A stretch of 43,923 nucleotides of DNA. Source: Myxococcota bacterium. Its GTDB lineage: Bacteria > Myxococcota_A > UBA9160 > UBA4427. Location: NCBI GenBank assembly GCA_028278345.1, contig JANQEL010000227.1, positions 1-43,923 on the forward strand. The letters are read 5' to 3'. The notes below the pieces were generated by a model, which did no database searches, had not been told where the DNA came from, and saw only the letters and a list, made by a program, of their open reading frames with translations. Of the stretch, positions 16,069 to 25,570 are shown in pieces. The position numbers were made by a program, and so were the translations under genes. The stretch's first letter is position 1. The number at the start of each line of letters is the position of its first letter.

Positions 16069-18024
16069 GTGTCCGACATCGAATCCCTCCTGAAGGAAAC
16101 CCGAAGCTTCAAGCCCGACCCGGCGTTCAGCAAGCAGGCCAACTGGAACAAGAAGACGGTCGCGGAGTTCCGCAAGGCGGGGGCCCAGAACTCGCCGCGC
16201 TTCTGGGCGAAACAGGCGAAGGACAACCTCACCTGGTTCACCCCGTGGAAAAAGGTGCTCGACTGGAAGCCGCCGTTCGCCAAGTGGTTCGTCGGGGGCA
16301 AGCTCAACGTCAGCTACAACTGCCTCGATCGGCACGTCGAAGGGCCCGGCGCCCACCGTCGCAACAAGGCGGCGATCATCTGGGAAGGCGAACCCGGCGA
16401 TACCCGCGTCATTACCTACGCGGAACTGCATCGCGAGGTCTGCAAGTTCGCCAACGTCCTGAAGAGCCAGGGCGTCAAGAAGGGCGAGCGCGTCGTCCTC
16501 TACATGCCGATGATTCCCGAGCTCGCGATCGCGATGCTCGCCTGCACGCGCATCGGAGCACCCCACAGCATCGTGTTCGGCGGCTTCTCGGCCGACGCGC
16601 TGCGTGATCGCATCGACGATGCCGGCGCCAAGATGGTGATCACCGCCGACGGCGGTTTTCGCAAGGGCGCAGGCTTCCCGCTGAAGAAGGCGGTCGACGA
16701 TGCCCTCTCGATGACGGACATCGTGGAGAAGGTGATCGTCGTCGAGCGCACGAAGCAGGACGTCACCATGAAAGCCGGTCGCGACGTCTGGTGGCACGAT
16801 CTCATGGAGGACGCGAGCCCGAAGTGCGCACCGGCGAAACTCGACTCCGAGCATCCGCTCTTCATTCTCTATACGAGCGGCAGTACCGGTAAGCCCAAGG
16901 GCATCCTCCACACGACCGGCGGCTACCTCACCCACGTGACGACGACCTTCAAGGCGATCTTCGACATCAAGGACGAAGACGTCTACTGGTGCACCGCCGA
17001 CATCGGTTGGATCACCGGGCACTCGTACGTGGTCTACGGCCCGCTGGCGAACGGCGCGACCACGATGATGTACGAGGGCGTGCCGGTTCACCCCGGGCCC
17101 GATCGCTGGTGGTCGTTGATCGCGAAATGGGGCGTCAACATCTTCTACACCGCGCCCACGGCGATCCGCACCTTCATTCGCCTCGGCGACGAACATCCCA
17201 ACGCACACGATCTCAGTTCGCTTCGCCTGCTCGGTACGGTGGGTGAACCGATCAACCCCGAAGCGTGGATGTGGTACCACAAGGTGATCGGGAAGAAGCG
17301 CTGCCCCATCGTCGACACTTGGTGGCAGACGGAGACCGGCGGAATCATGATCACGTCGCTTCCGGGCGCGGTCGCGACGAAGCCCGGTTCGGCGACGCTC
17401 GCCTTCCCCGGCATCGACGCCGAGATCTACGACGACGACGGCGAGGTGGCCAAGCCGCCGAACGGTGGTCTGCTGGTCGTGCGCAAGCCATGGCCCGGCA
17501 TGTTGCGCGGCATCTGGGGCGACCCGAAGCGCTACAAGGAACAGTATTGGAGCCAGTACAAGGACACCTACTTCGCGGGGGACGGCGCCCATCGCGACAA
17601 GCAGGGTTACTTCTGGATCATGGGTCGCATCGACGACGTGATGAACATCTCGGGGCATCGCATCGGCACGATGGAAGTGGAGAGCGCCCTGGTCTCGCAT
17701 CACGACGTCGCCGAAGCCGCGGTGGTGGGTCGACCGGACGACATCACGGGCACGGCGATCGTCGCATTCGTGAGTCCGGTGGGGGGCACCGATGCTTCCG
17801 ACAAATTCAAGGACACCTTGCGCGCGCACGTGAGCAAGGAGATCGGTGCGATCGCCAGACCCGCGGAGATCCGGTTCACCGACGCGCTGCCGAAGACACG
17901 CTCGGGCAAGATCATGCGACGTCTGCTGCGCGACGTAGCCGCCGGCAAGGAGAGCAGCGGCGACACCTCGACCCTCGAGGACTTCAGCGTGCTCGCGAAG
18001 CTCCGCGAGAGCGACGAGGATTAA
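16069..18024 (+). CDS. acs: Acetyl-CoA synthetase
   Basis: This AMP-forming acetate:CoA ligase makes acetyl-CoA from acetate, ATP and CoA in the cytoplasm. At 651 aa it matches the usual 650. The P-loop-like YTSGSTGKPKG, DTWWQTETGG, the hinge motif GRIDDVMNISGHR and PKTRSGKIMRRLLRD, whose Lys is the site of regulatory acetylation in this family, are all present. The GTG at 16069 is used because GGAG lies 12-15 bp upstream and the next residues (SDIESLLKE) fit. An ATG at 16045 lies inside the end of pepP. It shares the strand with pepP and converges on a chemoreceptor gene 27 bp away. Confidence 0.97.
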   Translation: MSDIESLLKETRSFKPDPAFSKQANWNKKTVAEFRKAGAQNSPRFWAKQAKDNLTWFTPWKKVLDWKPPFAKWFVGGKLNVSYNCLDRHVEGPGAHRRNKAAIIWEGEPGDTRVITYAELHREVCKFANVLKSQGVKKGERVVLYMPMIPELAIAMLACTRIGAPHSIVFGGFSADALRDRIDDAGAKMVITADGGFRKGAGFPLKKAVDDALSMTDIVEKVIVVERTKQDVTMKAGRDVWWHDLMEDASPKCAPAKLDSEHPLFILYTSGSTGKPKGILHTTGGYLTHVTTTFKAIFDIKDEDVYWCTADIGWITGHSYVVYGPLANGATTMMYEGVPVHPGPDRWWSLIAKWGVNIFYTAPTAIRTFIRLGDEHPNAHDLSSLRLLGTVGEPINPEAWMWYHKVIGKKRCPIVDTWWQTETGGIMITSLPGAVATKPGSATLAFPGIDAEIYDDDGEVAKPPNGGLLVVRKPWPGMLRGIWGDPKRYKEQYWSQYKDTYFAGDGAHRDKQGYFWIMGRIDDVMNISGHRIGTMEVESALVSHHDVAEAAVVGRPDDITGTAIVAFVSPVGGTDASDKFKDTLRAHVSKEIGAIARPAEIRFTDALPKTRSGKIMRRLLRDVAAGKESSGDTSTLEDFSVLAKLRESDED

Positions 18025-18051
18025 GCACCCGATATAGAGCGAAGCTCCGTG

Positions 18052-20238
18052 TCAGATGTGGAAGCGACCGACCAGGTTGCGGAGATCGTCTGAATCGTCC
18101 TGCAGGGCCGCCGACGCGTCGCTCACGGTACGCGCACCCGAAGCCGACTCTTCGATGCTCGCGACGAGCACCTGGAGACTCCCCTCGATCGTCTCGGCGC
18201 CCCGGCTCGCTTCGGTGATCTCGTTGGCGATCTGCTCGCTGCTCTGGGAGATGCGCTCGACATTGATCGCGACTTCGTGGGCGGCGGTGGAACACTCCTC
18301 GACCGAGGTCGCGACCGCCTGCGAGTTCTCCGCGAGGCCCATCACCGACCTCGAGATCTGCCCCGTCACCTGCCGCTGCTGAACGAGGTTCGTTTCGATG
18401 TCGCGCGAGATCTGATTCACGTGCTCGATCACCGAAACGATCGCCTCGATGGCGGCGACCGAGTCGCGGGTGCTCGCCTGCATCGTCTCGACCTGGGCGC
18501 GGATCGATTGGGTCGCATTGCCGGTCTGGCGCGCGAGCTCCTTGACTTCCCCCGCGACCACCGCGAAGCCGCGACCGGCCGCGCCCGCCGAAGCCGCCTC
18601 GATGGTGGCATTCAAGGCAAGGAGGTTGGTCTTGCCGGCGATGTCGCTGATCGCTTCGACCACCTGGCCGATCGCGAGCGCGCCCTCGTCGAGGGTGTTC
18701 ATCAATCCATCCGCGTTGTTTGCCGATTGGCGGGCGTGCTCGGCCACTTCCGAAGCCTGATGAGCGAGTTGGGACACCTGGGTCACGGCGTCGCTCACGT
18801 CGATCAGCGACTCCGAAGAGCTGCGCACGCTCTCGGAGATCTCGCCGATGCGCGATGCGGTTTCGCCGAGGTTCACCGACATCTCCTCGACCGATTCAGA
18901 GATCGTGCGCACGTTCGACGAGGAGGTTGCAGCTTCTTTCGAGATCTCGTGGAGGCTGTCCGAGAGTTGATGGGTCGCAGCGGAGACGCTGCGCGCTTCT
19001 TCGTCCATCTGGTCGGCCTCACCGGCGATCCGCTGTGCCACCACCGAAAGCTCCTGCGCCGAAGTTCCGATCGAACCCTGACGAGCCTTGATGTCACCCA
19101 CGAGGGATTGGATCCGCTCGATGAAGTAGTTGAAGAAACGGCCCACCACGCCGAGCTCGTCCGAACGCTGGCCGTCGACGCGCTGGGTGAGATCGGCGTC
19201 GCCCTCGGCGATGTCCTGCATACGCGTGCCCAGGTCGGCGAGCGGGCCGAGGGTCGACTTCATCACCAGGCGATTGATCACGATCAGCACGACGAAGAAG
19301 AGGACGAACTCGCCCACGAGGGTCATGGCGCGCAACTCGGCCGCCACCGACACTTCGCGCGCTGTGCTGGTCAACTCCCGGGAAGCTTCGATCTCGATTC
19401 CGTGCAGCAGGTCGATTCGCTGGGTCGCCTTGCGAAACCAGTCTTCTGCCTTGACGCCAAAGCTCTCGGATCTCGACATTGCGAGCTCGCGCATCCGAAC
19501 GACTTCCAGGTTCGTGGCGTCGTTCTCGAGTTCATCGAACTTCGCGATGAGAGGATGGGAAGCGAGTGCGGCGAACTCCCGGAGATACAGTTGTTGTGCC
19601 TCGACGAGGGCCGTGACGCGAGCACGGTCGCTCATGGACATGCGATTCGTCGCGAAGGCGTTCGCGAGAACAGCCCGCTCGATCCCCGCCCGCTCCTTGC
19701 CCTGGATGAGGGACACGTAGGCCGCGGCGCGTGTCATGACGTCCGAATCGTGTGACGCGTAGGCGAGTGCGCGAATCAGATCGAGCAGCGATTCGTTCGT
19801 CGCCGAATATTCGAAGATGATCGCAGACGCGGTATTCGCCAGGGAGTCGACTCCGTTTCGCTTGCCCACGGTTCCAACGACGCGACCGAGTGCGCGATCG
19901 AGCTCTTTCGCGAGAACATCCGTCAGCGCGATCCGATGGGTGCGCGCCGACTCCGCGAGTTCCCGGATACGCTGATCCGCCGCGCGCCGCTGGTCGTCGA
20001 GTGCGTTGCGAAACTCGCGCCCCCGGCTCCCGATGTAGCCGGCGCTCAGACCGCGCTCCTTCTGCAGCTCGTGCACGACCATTCCCGCGGAGGTCGCGAT
20101 CTCCGCCATTTCGCGAATGGAGGCCATCTCGCGGGCGACCCCCATCTCGCGAATGAGCGGGCCACCACCGAGAATCGCGAGGCCCACGCCCGAAACGGCG
20201 ACCATCGCGACGAGTCTGCGTCGAATCGTCAAGCGCAC
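18052..20238 (-). CDS. Methyl-accepting chemotaxis protein with NIT sensor domain
   Basis: This 728-aa transmembrane chemoreceptor has TM1 at about 9-28 and TM2 at about 306-326. Between them lies a helical periplasmic NIT domain, recognised by the paired LQKERG (58-63) and IQGKERAG (178-185) motifs. HAMP (about 327-385) and a signalling domain follow. The hairpin tip is seen as IAGKTNLLALNATIEAAS and GRGFAVVAGEVKELA. NIT domains sense nitrate/nitrite in some proteins, but the ligand here is an inference. There is no C-terminal NWETF-type pentapeptide for CheR tethering. No che genes are nearby, so it is an orphan receptor. The gap to tyrS is 147 bp. Confidence 0.94.
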   Translation of the reverse strand: MRLTIRRRLVAMVAVSGVGLAILGGGPLIREMGVAREMASIREMAEIATSAGMVVHELQKERGLSAGYIGSRGREFRNALDDQRRAADQRIRELAESARTHRIALTDVLAKELDRALGRVVGTVGKRNGVDSLANTASAIIFEYSATNESLLDLIRALAYASHDSDVMTRAAAYVSLIQGKERAGIERAVLANAFATNRMSMSDRARVTALVEAQQLYLREFAALASHPLIAKFDELENDATNLEVVRMRELAMSRSESFGVKAEDWFRKATQRIDLLHGIEIEASRELTSTAREVSVAAELRAMTLVGEFVLFFVVLIVINRLVMKSTLGPLADLGTRMQDIAEGDADLTQRVDGQRSDELGVVGRFFNYFIERIQSLVGDIKARQGSIGTSAQELSVVAQRIAGEADQMDEEARSVSAATHQLSDSLHEISKEAATSSSNVRTISESVEEMSVNLGETASRIGEISESVRSSSESLIDVSDAVTQVSQLAHQASEVAEHARQSANNADGLMNTLDEGALAIGQVVEAISDIAGKTNLLALNATIEAASAGAAGRGFAVVAGEVKELARQTGNATQSIRAQVETMQASTRDSVAAIEAIVSVIEHVNQISRDIETNLVQQRQVTGQISRSVMGLAENSQAVATSVEECSTAAHEVAINVERISQSSEQIANEITEASRGAETIEGSLQVLVASIEESASGARTVSDASAALQDDSDDLRNLVGRFHI

Positions 20239-20385
20239 TCCTCCGCGTTGCCGGATTGCAGCGATGACGATGCATCGACGAAGGCTTCGCGGCGCTTGAC
20301 TCCTACATAGAAAAGAGTCAAGCCATCAGCGAATCGTCACACGGTTCTCGTCATCGGACGCGAACGCCGACGATCGCTCACGGCT

Positions 20386-21702
20386 TCAGTCACGCCAGAG
20401 CGAAGCGTGCCAGAGTTTCTTGCCTCGCTTGATCAGGATCGTTTCGCCGTGCAGGAGATCACGGGAACACAGGCGTGCGTCGGTGCCGACCTTCTCGCCG
20501 TTGACCGATACCGCGCCGCCCTTCAGGAACTCGCGCGCTTCGCGCTTGGACTTCGCGAGCGTCGTTTCGGGCAGGAAGTCGGCGAGGGCGACGCCTTCCT
20601 TTTCGAGATCGGTCTTCGCATGGGTCGAATGCGGCACATCGGCGAAGACGTCGCGCAGCATCGCGGAGTCGAGTTCGCGCAGATCGCCCTTCCCGAACAG
20701 AACCTGTGTCGCAGCCTGCACACGCGCGAGTTCGTCTTCGCCGTGGATCGCCCGGGTGACATCGGCCGCCAGGCGGATCTGCGCGATGCGTTGGTGCGGC
20801 GCCTCCGCGTGCTCCGCCTCGATGCCTTCGATCTCTTCGCGTTCGAAGAGGGTGAAGGTGCGAAGGAAGCGACCGACGTCCTCGTCGCTCGAGTTGATCC
20901 AGAACTGGTAGAACGCGTAGGGGCTCGTGCGGTCCTTCGAGAGCCAGATGTTGCCGCCCTCGGTCTTGCCGAACTTCTTGCCGTCTGCCTTGAGCATCAG
21001 CGGCGTGGTGACCGCGAATGCTTCCGCCTCTTCGCCGCGCGCGGCGGCGTCGCGCCGAATCAGGTCCATCCCGCTCACGATGTTCCCGTACTGATCCGAG
21101 CCCGACATCTGCAGGGTGCAGCCATGGGTACGGTGCAGATGCAGGAAGTCGTAGGCCTGCAGGAGCATGTAGGAGAACTCGGTGTAGCTGATGCCCTGGT
21201 CGCGGTTCTGGAGGCGATCGCGCACCGAGTCGCGCTGGATCATCGCGTTCACCGAAAAGTGCTTGCCGACGTCGCGAAGCACATCGATGTAACCGAGCCC
21301 ACCCCACCAATCGAGGTTGTTGACGAGGGTCGCGCCGCACTTCGGGTCTTCGTCTTCCCAGGTGAAGAGCGGGCGGATGATCTCCGCCTGACACTCGACG
21401 TTGTGGCGCACCTCTTCTTCGCTGAGCAGATTGCGTTCGGCATCCTTCCCACTGGGATCGCCGATCAGACCGGTCGCGCCGCCGAGCAGAACGATGGGCT
21501 TGTGTCCCGCCTTCTGGAAATGACGCAGCAGCGAGAGCGCCACCAAATTGCCGATCCCCGGGCTGTCCGCAGTGGGATCGATCCCGACGTAGCCCGTGCG
21601 CGGCCGCTCCGCGAGATGTTTCTCGAGACCGTCGCCCGCCGTCTGATGCAGCAGGCCGCGCCATTCGAGTTCGGCGAGAAATGGGGTCTTGGCGCTGGCC
21701 AT
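20386..21702 (-). CDS. tyrS: Tyrosyl-tRNA synthetase with altered HIGH motif
   Basis: This 438-aa class I synthetase has the full bacterial TyrRS layout: Rossmann catalytic domain (about 30-240), the LLGGATGLIGDPSGK segment (72-86), KFGKTEGG as the KMSKS loop (243-250), an alpha domain and a C-terminal S4 domain (about 375-438). The first ATP-site motif is odd. Where TyrRS has D-S-L-H-I-G-H-L, this protein has DSPGIGNL (46-53), so both motif histidines are replaced (Gly49, Asn52). Asn at the second position occurs in other TyrRS; Gly at the first is unusual. The start at 21702 is set by homology (MASAKTPFLAELEWRG); the frame stays open to 22026. It lies 94 bp after a histidine phosphatase gene. 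Confidence 0.93.
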   Translation of the reverse strand: MASAKTPFLAELEWRGLLHQTAGDGLEKHLAERPRTGYVGIDPTADSPGIGNLVALSLLRHFQKAGHKPIVLLGGATGLIGDPSGKDAERNLLSEEEVRHNVECQAEIIRPLFTWEDEDPKCGATLVNNLDWWGGLGYIDVLRDVGKHFSVNAMIQRDSVRDRLQNRDQGISYTEFSYMLLQAYDFLHLHRTHGCTLQMSGSDQYGNIVSGMDLIRRDAAARGEEAEAFAVTTPLMLKADGKKFGKTEGGNIWLSKDRTSPYAFYQFWINSSDEDVGRFLRTFTLFEREEIEGIEAEHAEAPHQRIAQIRLAADVTRAIHGEDELARVQAATQVLFGKGDLRELDSAMLRDVFADVPHSTHAKTDLEKEGVALADFLPETTLAKSKREAREFLKGGAVSVNGEKVGTDARLCSRDLLHGETILIKRGKKLWHASLWRD

Positions 21703-21796
21703 CGGGAAAGCGGGCTCCGCTCTTCGTTCGAGTTCCGGGTTCGAGGTGGCCAACTGTATGAGAAGCCTTCCCGCGAAGCCAGAAATGGAAGCGCGA

Positions 21797-22381
21797 TCAA
21801 TCGGACAGACGTTCGAGCTTCCACTCTTCGGGTGAAAGACGCGCGACCTCGTAGACCGCACCGAGTTCGGGCTGCTCACTCGCCAGCACTTCACCCGAGA
21901 GCCGCTCGGCCACCGTGCGCACGATGCCCTTGTGGGCGACGAGCAGGACGGATCGTGCCTGGAGGGCGAGCACGCGCTCGAGCCCCTCGACCACGCGCCC
22001 GCGAAAGTCGTTGCGACGTTCGCCACCGGGAAAGTCGAACTCGATGCCGAGACGCTGCCACTCCGCGTGGGCGTCGGGATCGCGCGCCTCGATCTCCTCG
22101 CGCGTCAGCCCCTCCCAATCGCCGAAGTCGATCTCGCGAAAGCCGGCTTCCAGGCGGATCGAGTGGTCGGGGGCGATGATCGACGCGGAGCGCCACGCGC
22201 GCTGCAGCGGGCTCGCGACCACGCAGTCGAAATCGATCTCCCCGATCGCCCGTGCGGCGGCCGCCGCCTGATCGGCGCCCAGCCCCGAGAGCGCCACATC
22301 GGTGGCGCCGTAATAGCGAATGCTCGACTGCCCGACGGTCTCGCCGTGTCGCACGAGGACGATGCGTTCGATTCTCGACAT
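21797..22381 (-). CDS. Histidine phosphatase (phosphoglycerate mutase-like)
   Basis: This 194-aa protein is a branch-1 histidine phosphatase. The catalytic LVRHGE motif is at residues 9-14 (R11, H12). A second Arg in SPLQRAWRSA, the acid/base Glu around REIDFGDWEGL, and a late His in LLVAHKGIVR complete the site. Members include alpha-ribazole phosphatase CobC, phosphoglycerate mutase and broad phosphatases; sequence alone does not say which. AGGAG lies about 10 bp before the ATG at 22381. It is co-directional with tyrS, and divergent from the M23 peptidase gene 190 bp away. Confidence 0.85.
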   Translation of the reverse strand: MSRIERIVLVRHGETVGQSSIRYYGATDVALSGLGADQAAAAARAIGEIDFDCVVASPLQRAWRSASIIAPDHSIRLEAGFREIDFGDWEGLTREEIEARDPDAHAEWQRLGIEFDFPGGERRNDFRGRVVEGLERVLALQARSVLLVAHKGIVRTVAERLSGEVLASEQPELGAVYEVARLSPEEWKLERLSD

Positions 22382-22572
22382 CGAGCGGGGGCTCCTGGTC
22401 CTGGTCAGCGTGGAAGGGTCCCGGGTGCGGGGAACAACCTGTAGACTCGGCGCGTCCACATGGGGGTGGGGGCGAAGGTCGGAAAGGCCGCTACGCGCGT
22501 CAAGCACGCTGCGATGCGGTGGCCGACCGTGTGCGCTCGTCTCCGGGTTCGAGGCAGGTATCGGAGGGCGGC

Positions 22573-23937
22573 ATGGCGGCATTGAATAGCAGGGGTTGGT
22601 TCACGATCGTACTGGCGATCGTGTTGTTCGTGATCGGCGCGTTCTCGCTACCGCGCCTCGAGGGCGATGCCCCGGTGCTCACCGGCCCCGAGGCCGTGGC
22701 GCTCGGAACCGCGGGAGTCGAACTCGAACTCGAAGCCCTCGATGTCGGAACCGGTCTTCGCAGCATCCAGGTGCGCATCGTTTCGGGCGGCGGCGGACAG
22801 ACGATCTTCGACGAGACCTTCGTGGGGAACGTCTTCAGCGGAGCCGTCGAATCGGGGACTCGCCGCATCGCGATCCCGCTCGATCCGCGCGCTCTGTCCC
22901 TCGCCGACGGACCGGCGACGCTGATCGCGACCGCGCGCGACTGGTCGTGGCGCGACACCGGCGCGGGCAATCGCAGCGAGATCAACGTGCGCCTCGAAGT
23001 CGACACGCGCGCACCGCGGGTGCAGACCACGACCGGGCTCACCTACGTCTACCGGGGAGGTGCTGGGGCCGCGACCTATCGCGTCGACGAAGCGACCGTG
23101 CGCGATGGCGTCGCGGTGGGAGATCGCTTCTATCCCGGCTATCCGGCTCCGGGTACCGCCCCCGAAGCCGGGCAACGCGTGGCCTTCTTCGCGGTCGAGG
23201 TGCATGCGCCGCGCAATCCCGAGATCCGTCTCGAGGCCGAGGACGCGGCGGGCAACATCGGTACGGCTTCGCTCAACGTCCGCGTCAACGAGCGGAAGTT
23301 CTCCGAAGAGCATCTGAACCTCTCGAAGCGCTTCTTCGACAACGTGATCCCGCCGCTGGCCGAGCAGACGGGCGTGGTTGCGCTCACCAACGTCGAAGCC
23401 TTCCAGCAGATCAACAAGGACATTCGCGCGCGCGACGAAGCCCGCATCCAGGAACTCATCGCGTCGAGCGATGCCGAGCGCTATTGGCACGAGCCCTTCA
23501 TCCAGCTGCCGAACTCGCAGGTGATGAGTCGCTTCGCGGAGCAGCGTCGATACTTCGACGCCGGGCGCGAGATCTCACAGGCCACCCACTATGGATTCGA
23601 CCTCGCGAGTCGCAAAGCGGCGCCCGTCACTGCGGCCAACCGCGGCAAGGTGATCTTCGCGGGCGACCTCGGCATCTACGGCAACTGCGTGCTCCTCGAT
23701 CATGGCATGGGAATCACGACCCTGTACGGCCACCTGACCGACTTCGCGGTCGAACCGGGTGCGATCGTCGAGCGCGGCCAATCGCTGGGCCGAACCGGCG
23801 CCACGGGCCTCGCGGGCGGCGACCACCTCCACTTCGCAATCCTGGTCGGCGGCACCTACGTCGACCCCCTCGAGTGGTGGGATGCGCGCTGGATCCAGAG
23901 CCACGTCGAGGTGAAGCTGGCCGCGCTCTCCCGCTAG
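22573..23937 (+). CDS. M23-family metallopeptidase (LytM-like), membrane-anchored
   Basis: This 454-aa envelope peptidase probably cuts peptidoglycan cross-links or acts as an activator of amidases. An N-terminal membrane anchor (about 10-27) is followed by a beta-rich Ig-like region (about 40-240) and the C-terminal M23 domain. Zinc ligands are seen as H339 and D343 (HYGFD) and H420 in GDHLHF, with H418 as catalytic base. The YGHL motif is also present. An active domain is therefore expected, unlike degenerate EnvC/NlpD types. GGAGG is 6 bp from the ATG at 22573. The frame is open upstream to 22252 but that part is antisense to the phosphatase gene. Confidence 0.92.
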   Translation: MAALNSRGWFTIVLAIVLFVIGAFSLPRLEGDAPVLTGPEAVALGTAGVELELEALDVGTGLRSIQVRIVSGGGGQTIFDETFVGNVFSGAVESGTRRIAIPLDPRALSLADGPATLIATARDWSWRDTGAGNRSEINVRLEVDTRAPRVQTTTGLTYVYRGGAGAATYRVDEATVRDGVAVGDRFYPGYPAPGTAPEAGQRVAFFAVEVHAPRNPEIRLEAEDAAGNIGTASLNVRVNERKFSEEHLNLSKRFFDNVIPPLAEQTGVVALTNVEAFQQINKDIRARDEARIQELIASSDAERYWHEPFIQLPNSQVMSRFAEQRRYFDAGREISQATHYGFDLASRKAAPVTAANRGKVIFAGDLGIYGNCVLLDHGMGITTLYGHLTDFAVEPGAIVERGQSLGRTGATGLAGGDHLHFAILVGGTYVDPLEWWDARWIQSHVEVKLAALSR

Positions 23938-23957
23938 CGCGGCCTCCCCTCCGCCGC

Positions 23958-24800
23958 ATGACGAACGAGTGGCACGAGGCGGCGATCGAAGGAAACGTCG
24001 AAGCCGCTGAACGCATGCTGGCAGGCGGGCAGGCGATCGATCAGTTCGATCGCCATGGACAGACCTCGCTGATGCTCGCCGCGAAGCACGGGCAGGCGGC
24101 GATCGTCGAACGGCTCATCGCGGGAGGGGCCAGGCTCGACGTCAGCGCGAAGTACGGGCTGAGCGCGCTCATGCTCGCGATCGTGAACCACCATGTCGAG
24201 ATCGCCCGGGCCCTTCTTCACGCGGGTGCAGACACCACCCTGGAAGGCAGTGGGGCGCCCGGCTTCGCCGGGAAGAACGCGGGGGAACTCGCGCGCGAGC
24301 TGGGTTTCCACGATCTTGCCGACGCCATTGCGCTCGACCAGATCCGTCGCAGCTTTGCTTCGCGCGAAGCACCCACGGAGATCACCGATTCCAAGCAACT
24401 CTCGGATATCGAATACGAAGAAGTCATGTCCTTCTCGGCCCTGTCGTGGAGCGAGGTGTCGTTCGATCAGATCGAACGCAATGCGGATGCGATCTTCTGG
24501 TTCTCACCGGATGCGTTCTGTTACTACCTCCCGGGCTTCCTGTCCGTGGGGCTACGCGATCAGAGGACCGACTCGAACGCCTACGACGCTCTGATCGGCA
24601 TGCTCGACCGCAGCCCCGAACCCGAATACTGGGACGACTTCTTCGCGCCGCGCTTCAGTCAGCTCTCGCGACCGGAACTTCGCGCGCTTGCAGCCTGGGT
24701 CGATTGGCTCGAAAGCCAGCTGCCCGATGGCTTTCATCCCGGCACCTACGAACGTGTCCGCGTGACCCTCCTCTTCCTGGAGGAGGCGCGCGCGTCCTAG
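23958..24800 (+). CDS. Ankyrin-repeat protein with a C-terminal domain of unknown function
   Basis: This 280-aa protein has about three ankyrin repeats (residues 1-120), for example GQTSLMLAAKHGQAAIVERL and GLSALMLAIVNHHVEIARAL, ending in GADTTLEG. The C-terminal half (about 145-280) has the pattern FWFSPDAFCYYLPGFL followed by acidic and aromatic residues. It resembles the DUF6714-like proteins found singly or fused in many bacteria, though the assignment is from memory of the motif only. No signal peptide is seen, so it is likely cytoplasmic. It starts 21 bp after the M23 gene on the same strand. The fusion of a protein-binding repeat to this domain suggests a partner-recognition role, but no function is known. 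Confidence 0.75.
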   Translation: MTNEWHEAAIEGNVEAAERMLAGGQAIDQFDRHGQTSLMLAAKHGQAAIVERLIAGGARLDVSAKYGLSALMLAIVNHHVEIARALLHAGADTTLEGSGAPGFAGKNAGELARELGFHDLADAIALDQIRRSFASREAPTEITDSKQLSDIEYEEVMSFSALSWSEVSFDQIERNADAIFWFSPDAFCYYLPGFLSVGLRDQRTDSNAYDALIGMLDRSPEPEYWDDFFAPRFSQLSRPELRALAAWVDWLESQLPDGFHPGTYERVRVTLLFLEEARAS

Positions 24801-24856
24801 CTCTCGACCCGCAGCGTATTGCTCATCCGATCTTCTCGGCGCAAGCTCGTCCTCAC

Positions 24857-25570
24857 ATGCCCGTTACCCTCCCCCTGCGCGCCGATCTCGAAGGCCGACT
24901 GATCCGGCGTTACAAGCGCTTCCTCGCCGACGTCGAAACGGCGGACGGCCGCGAACTCACCGTGCACTGCGCGAATCCCGGTTCGATGAAGGGTTGCTCG
25001 ACGCCGGGGGCCCTGGTGCGTTGCTCGACGAGCGACAATCCCAAGCGCAAGCTCGCGCATTCGCTCGAGATGATTCGCGTCGGGCGCAGCTGGGTGGGGT
25101 TGCAGCCGATCCACGCGAACAAGCTGGCGGCCCTGGGTCTCGAAGCCAACGCGATCGATGGGCTGCGGGGCTATCGCACGGTACGCCCCGAGGTGGATGT
25201 CGACGGGGGGTCGCGCCTCGACTTCCTGCTCGACGATCACACGCGACGAGAGGCGCCGGCGTACGTCGAAGTGAAGAGCGTGACCCTCGAAGATGACGGT
25301 GTCGCGCGCTTTCCCGACGCGGTGACGAGCCGAGGCAAGCGCCACATGGAGACGCTCGCGCGCTTGAAGCAGGGCGGAGCACGCGCCGTCGTGCTCTTCG
25401 TGGTGCAGCGGGTCGACTGCGACCACTTCGAACCCGCCGATGCGATCGACCCCGACTACGGCGAAGCGCTGCGCGATGCCGTGGCTTCGGGCGTCGAGGC
25501 GATCGCAGTGCGCGCCCGCGTACGCGCCCGTGGGATCACCCTCGAAGAGAGGCTACCCATTCGGCTGTGA
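24857..25570 (+). CDS. sfsA: SfsA-family protein
   Basis: This 237-aa protein belongs to the SfsA (sugar fermentation stimulation) family, which has an N-terminal OB-like fold and a C-terminal nuclease-like fold. Matching segments are LIRRYKRFLADVE (14-26), HCANPGSMKGC (about 37-47), RLDFLL, and YVEVKSVTL with the putative nuclease acidic and lysine residues. The catalytic role is unproven in the family; older work calls it a DNA-binding regulator of maltose genes. Length is as usual (about 235). Its TGA overlaps the GTG of mutY (GTGA at 25567-25570), so the two are translated as a coupled pair. Confidence 0.93.
   Translation: MPVTLPLRADLEGRLIRRYKRFLADVETADGRELTVHCANPGSMKGCSTPGALVRCSTSDNPKRKLAHSLEMIRVGRSWVGLQPIHANKLAALGLEANAIDGLRGYRTVRPEVDVDGGSRLDFLLDDHTRREAPAYVEVKSVTLEDDGVARFPDAVTSRGKRHMETLARLKQGGARAVVLFVVQRVDCDHFEPADAIDPDYGEALRDAVASGVEAIAVRARVRARGITLEERLPIRL

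Noticed and set aside
15904..17829. A 641-codon minus-strand open frame opposite acs.
   Set aside because: acs on the plus strand is complete and certain; the antisense product is Arg/Asp/His-rich and matches no family.
20407..22179. A 590-codon plus-strand open frame opposite tyrS and the phosphatase gene.
   Set aside because: It is antisense to two well-supported genes and lacks recognisable motifs.
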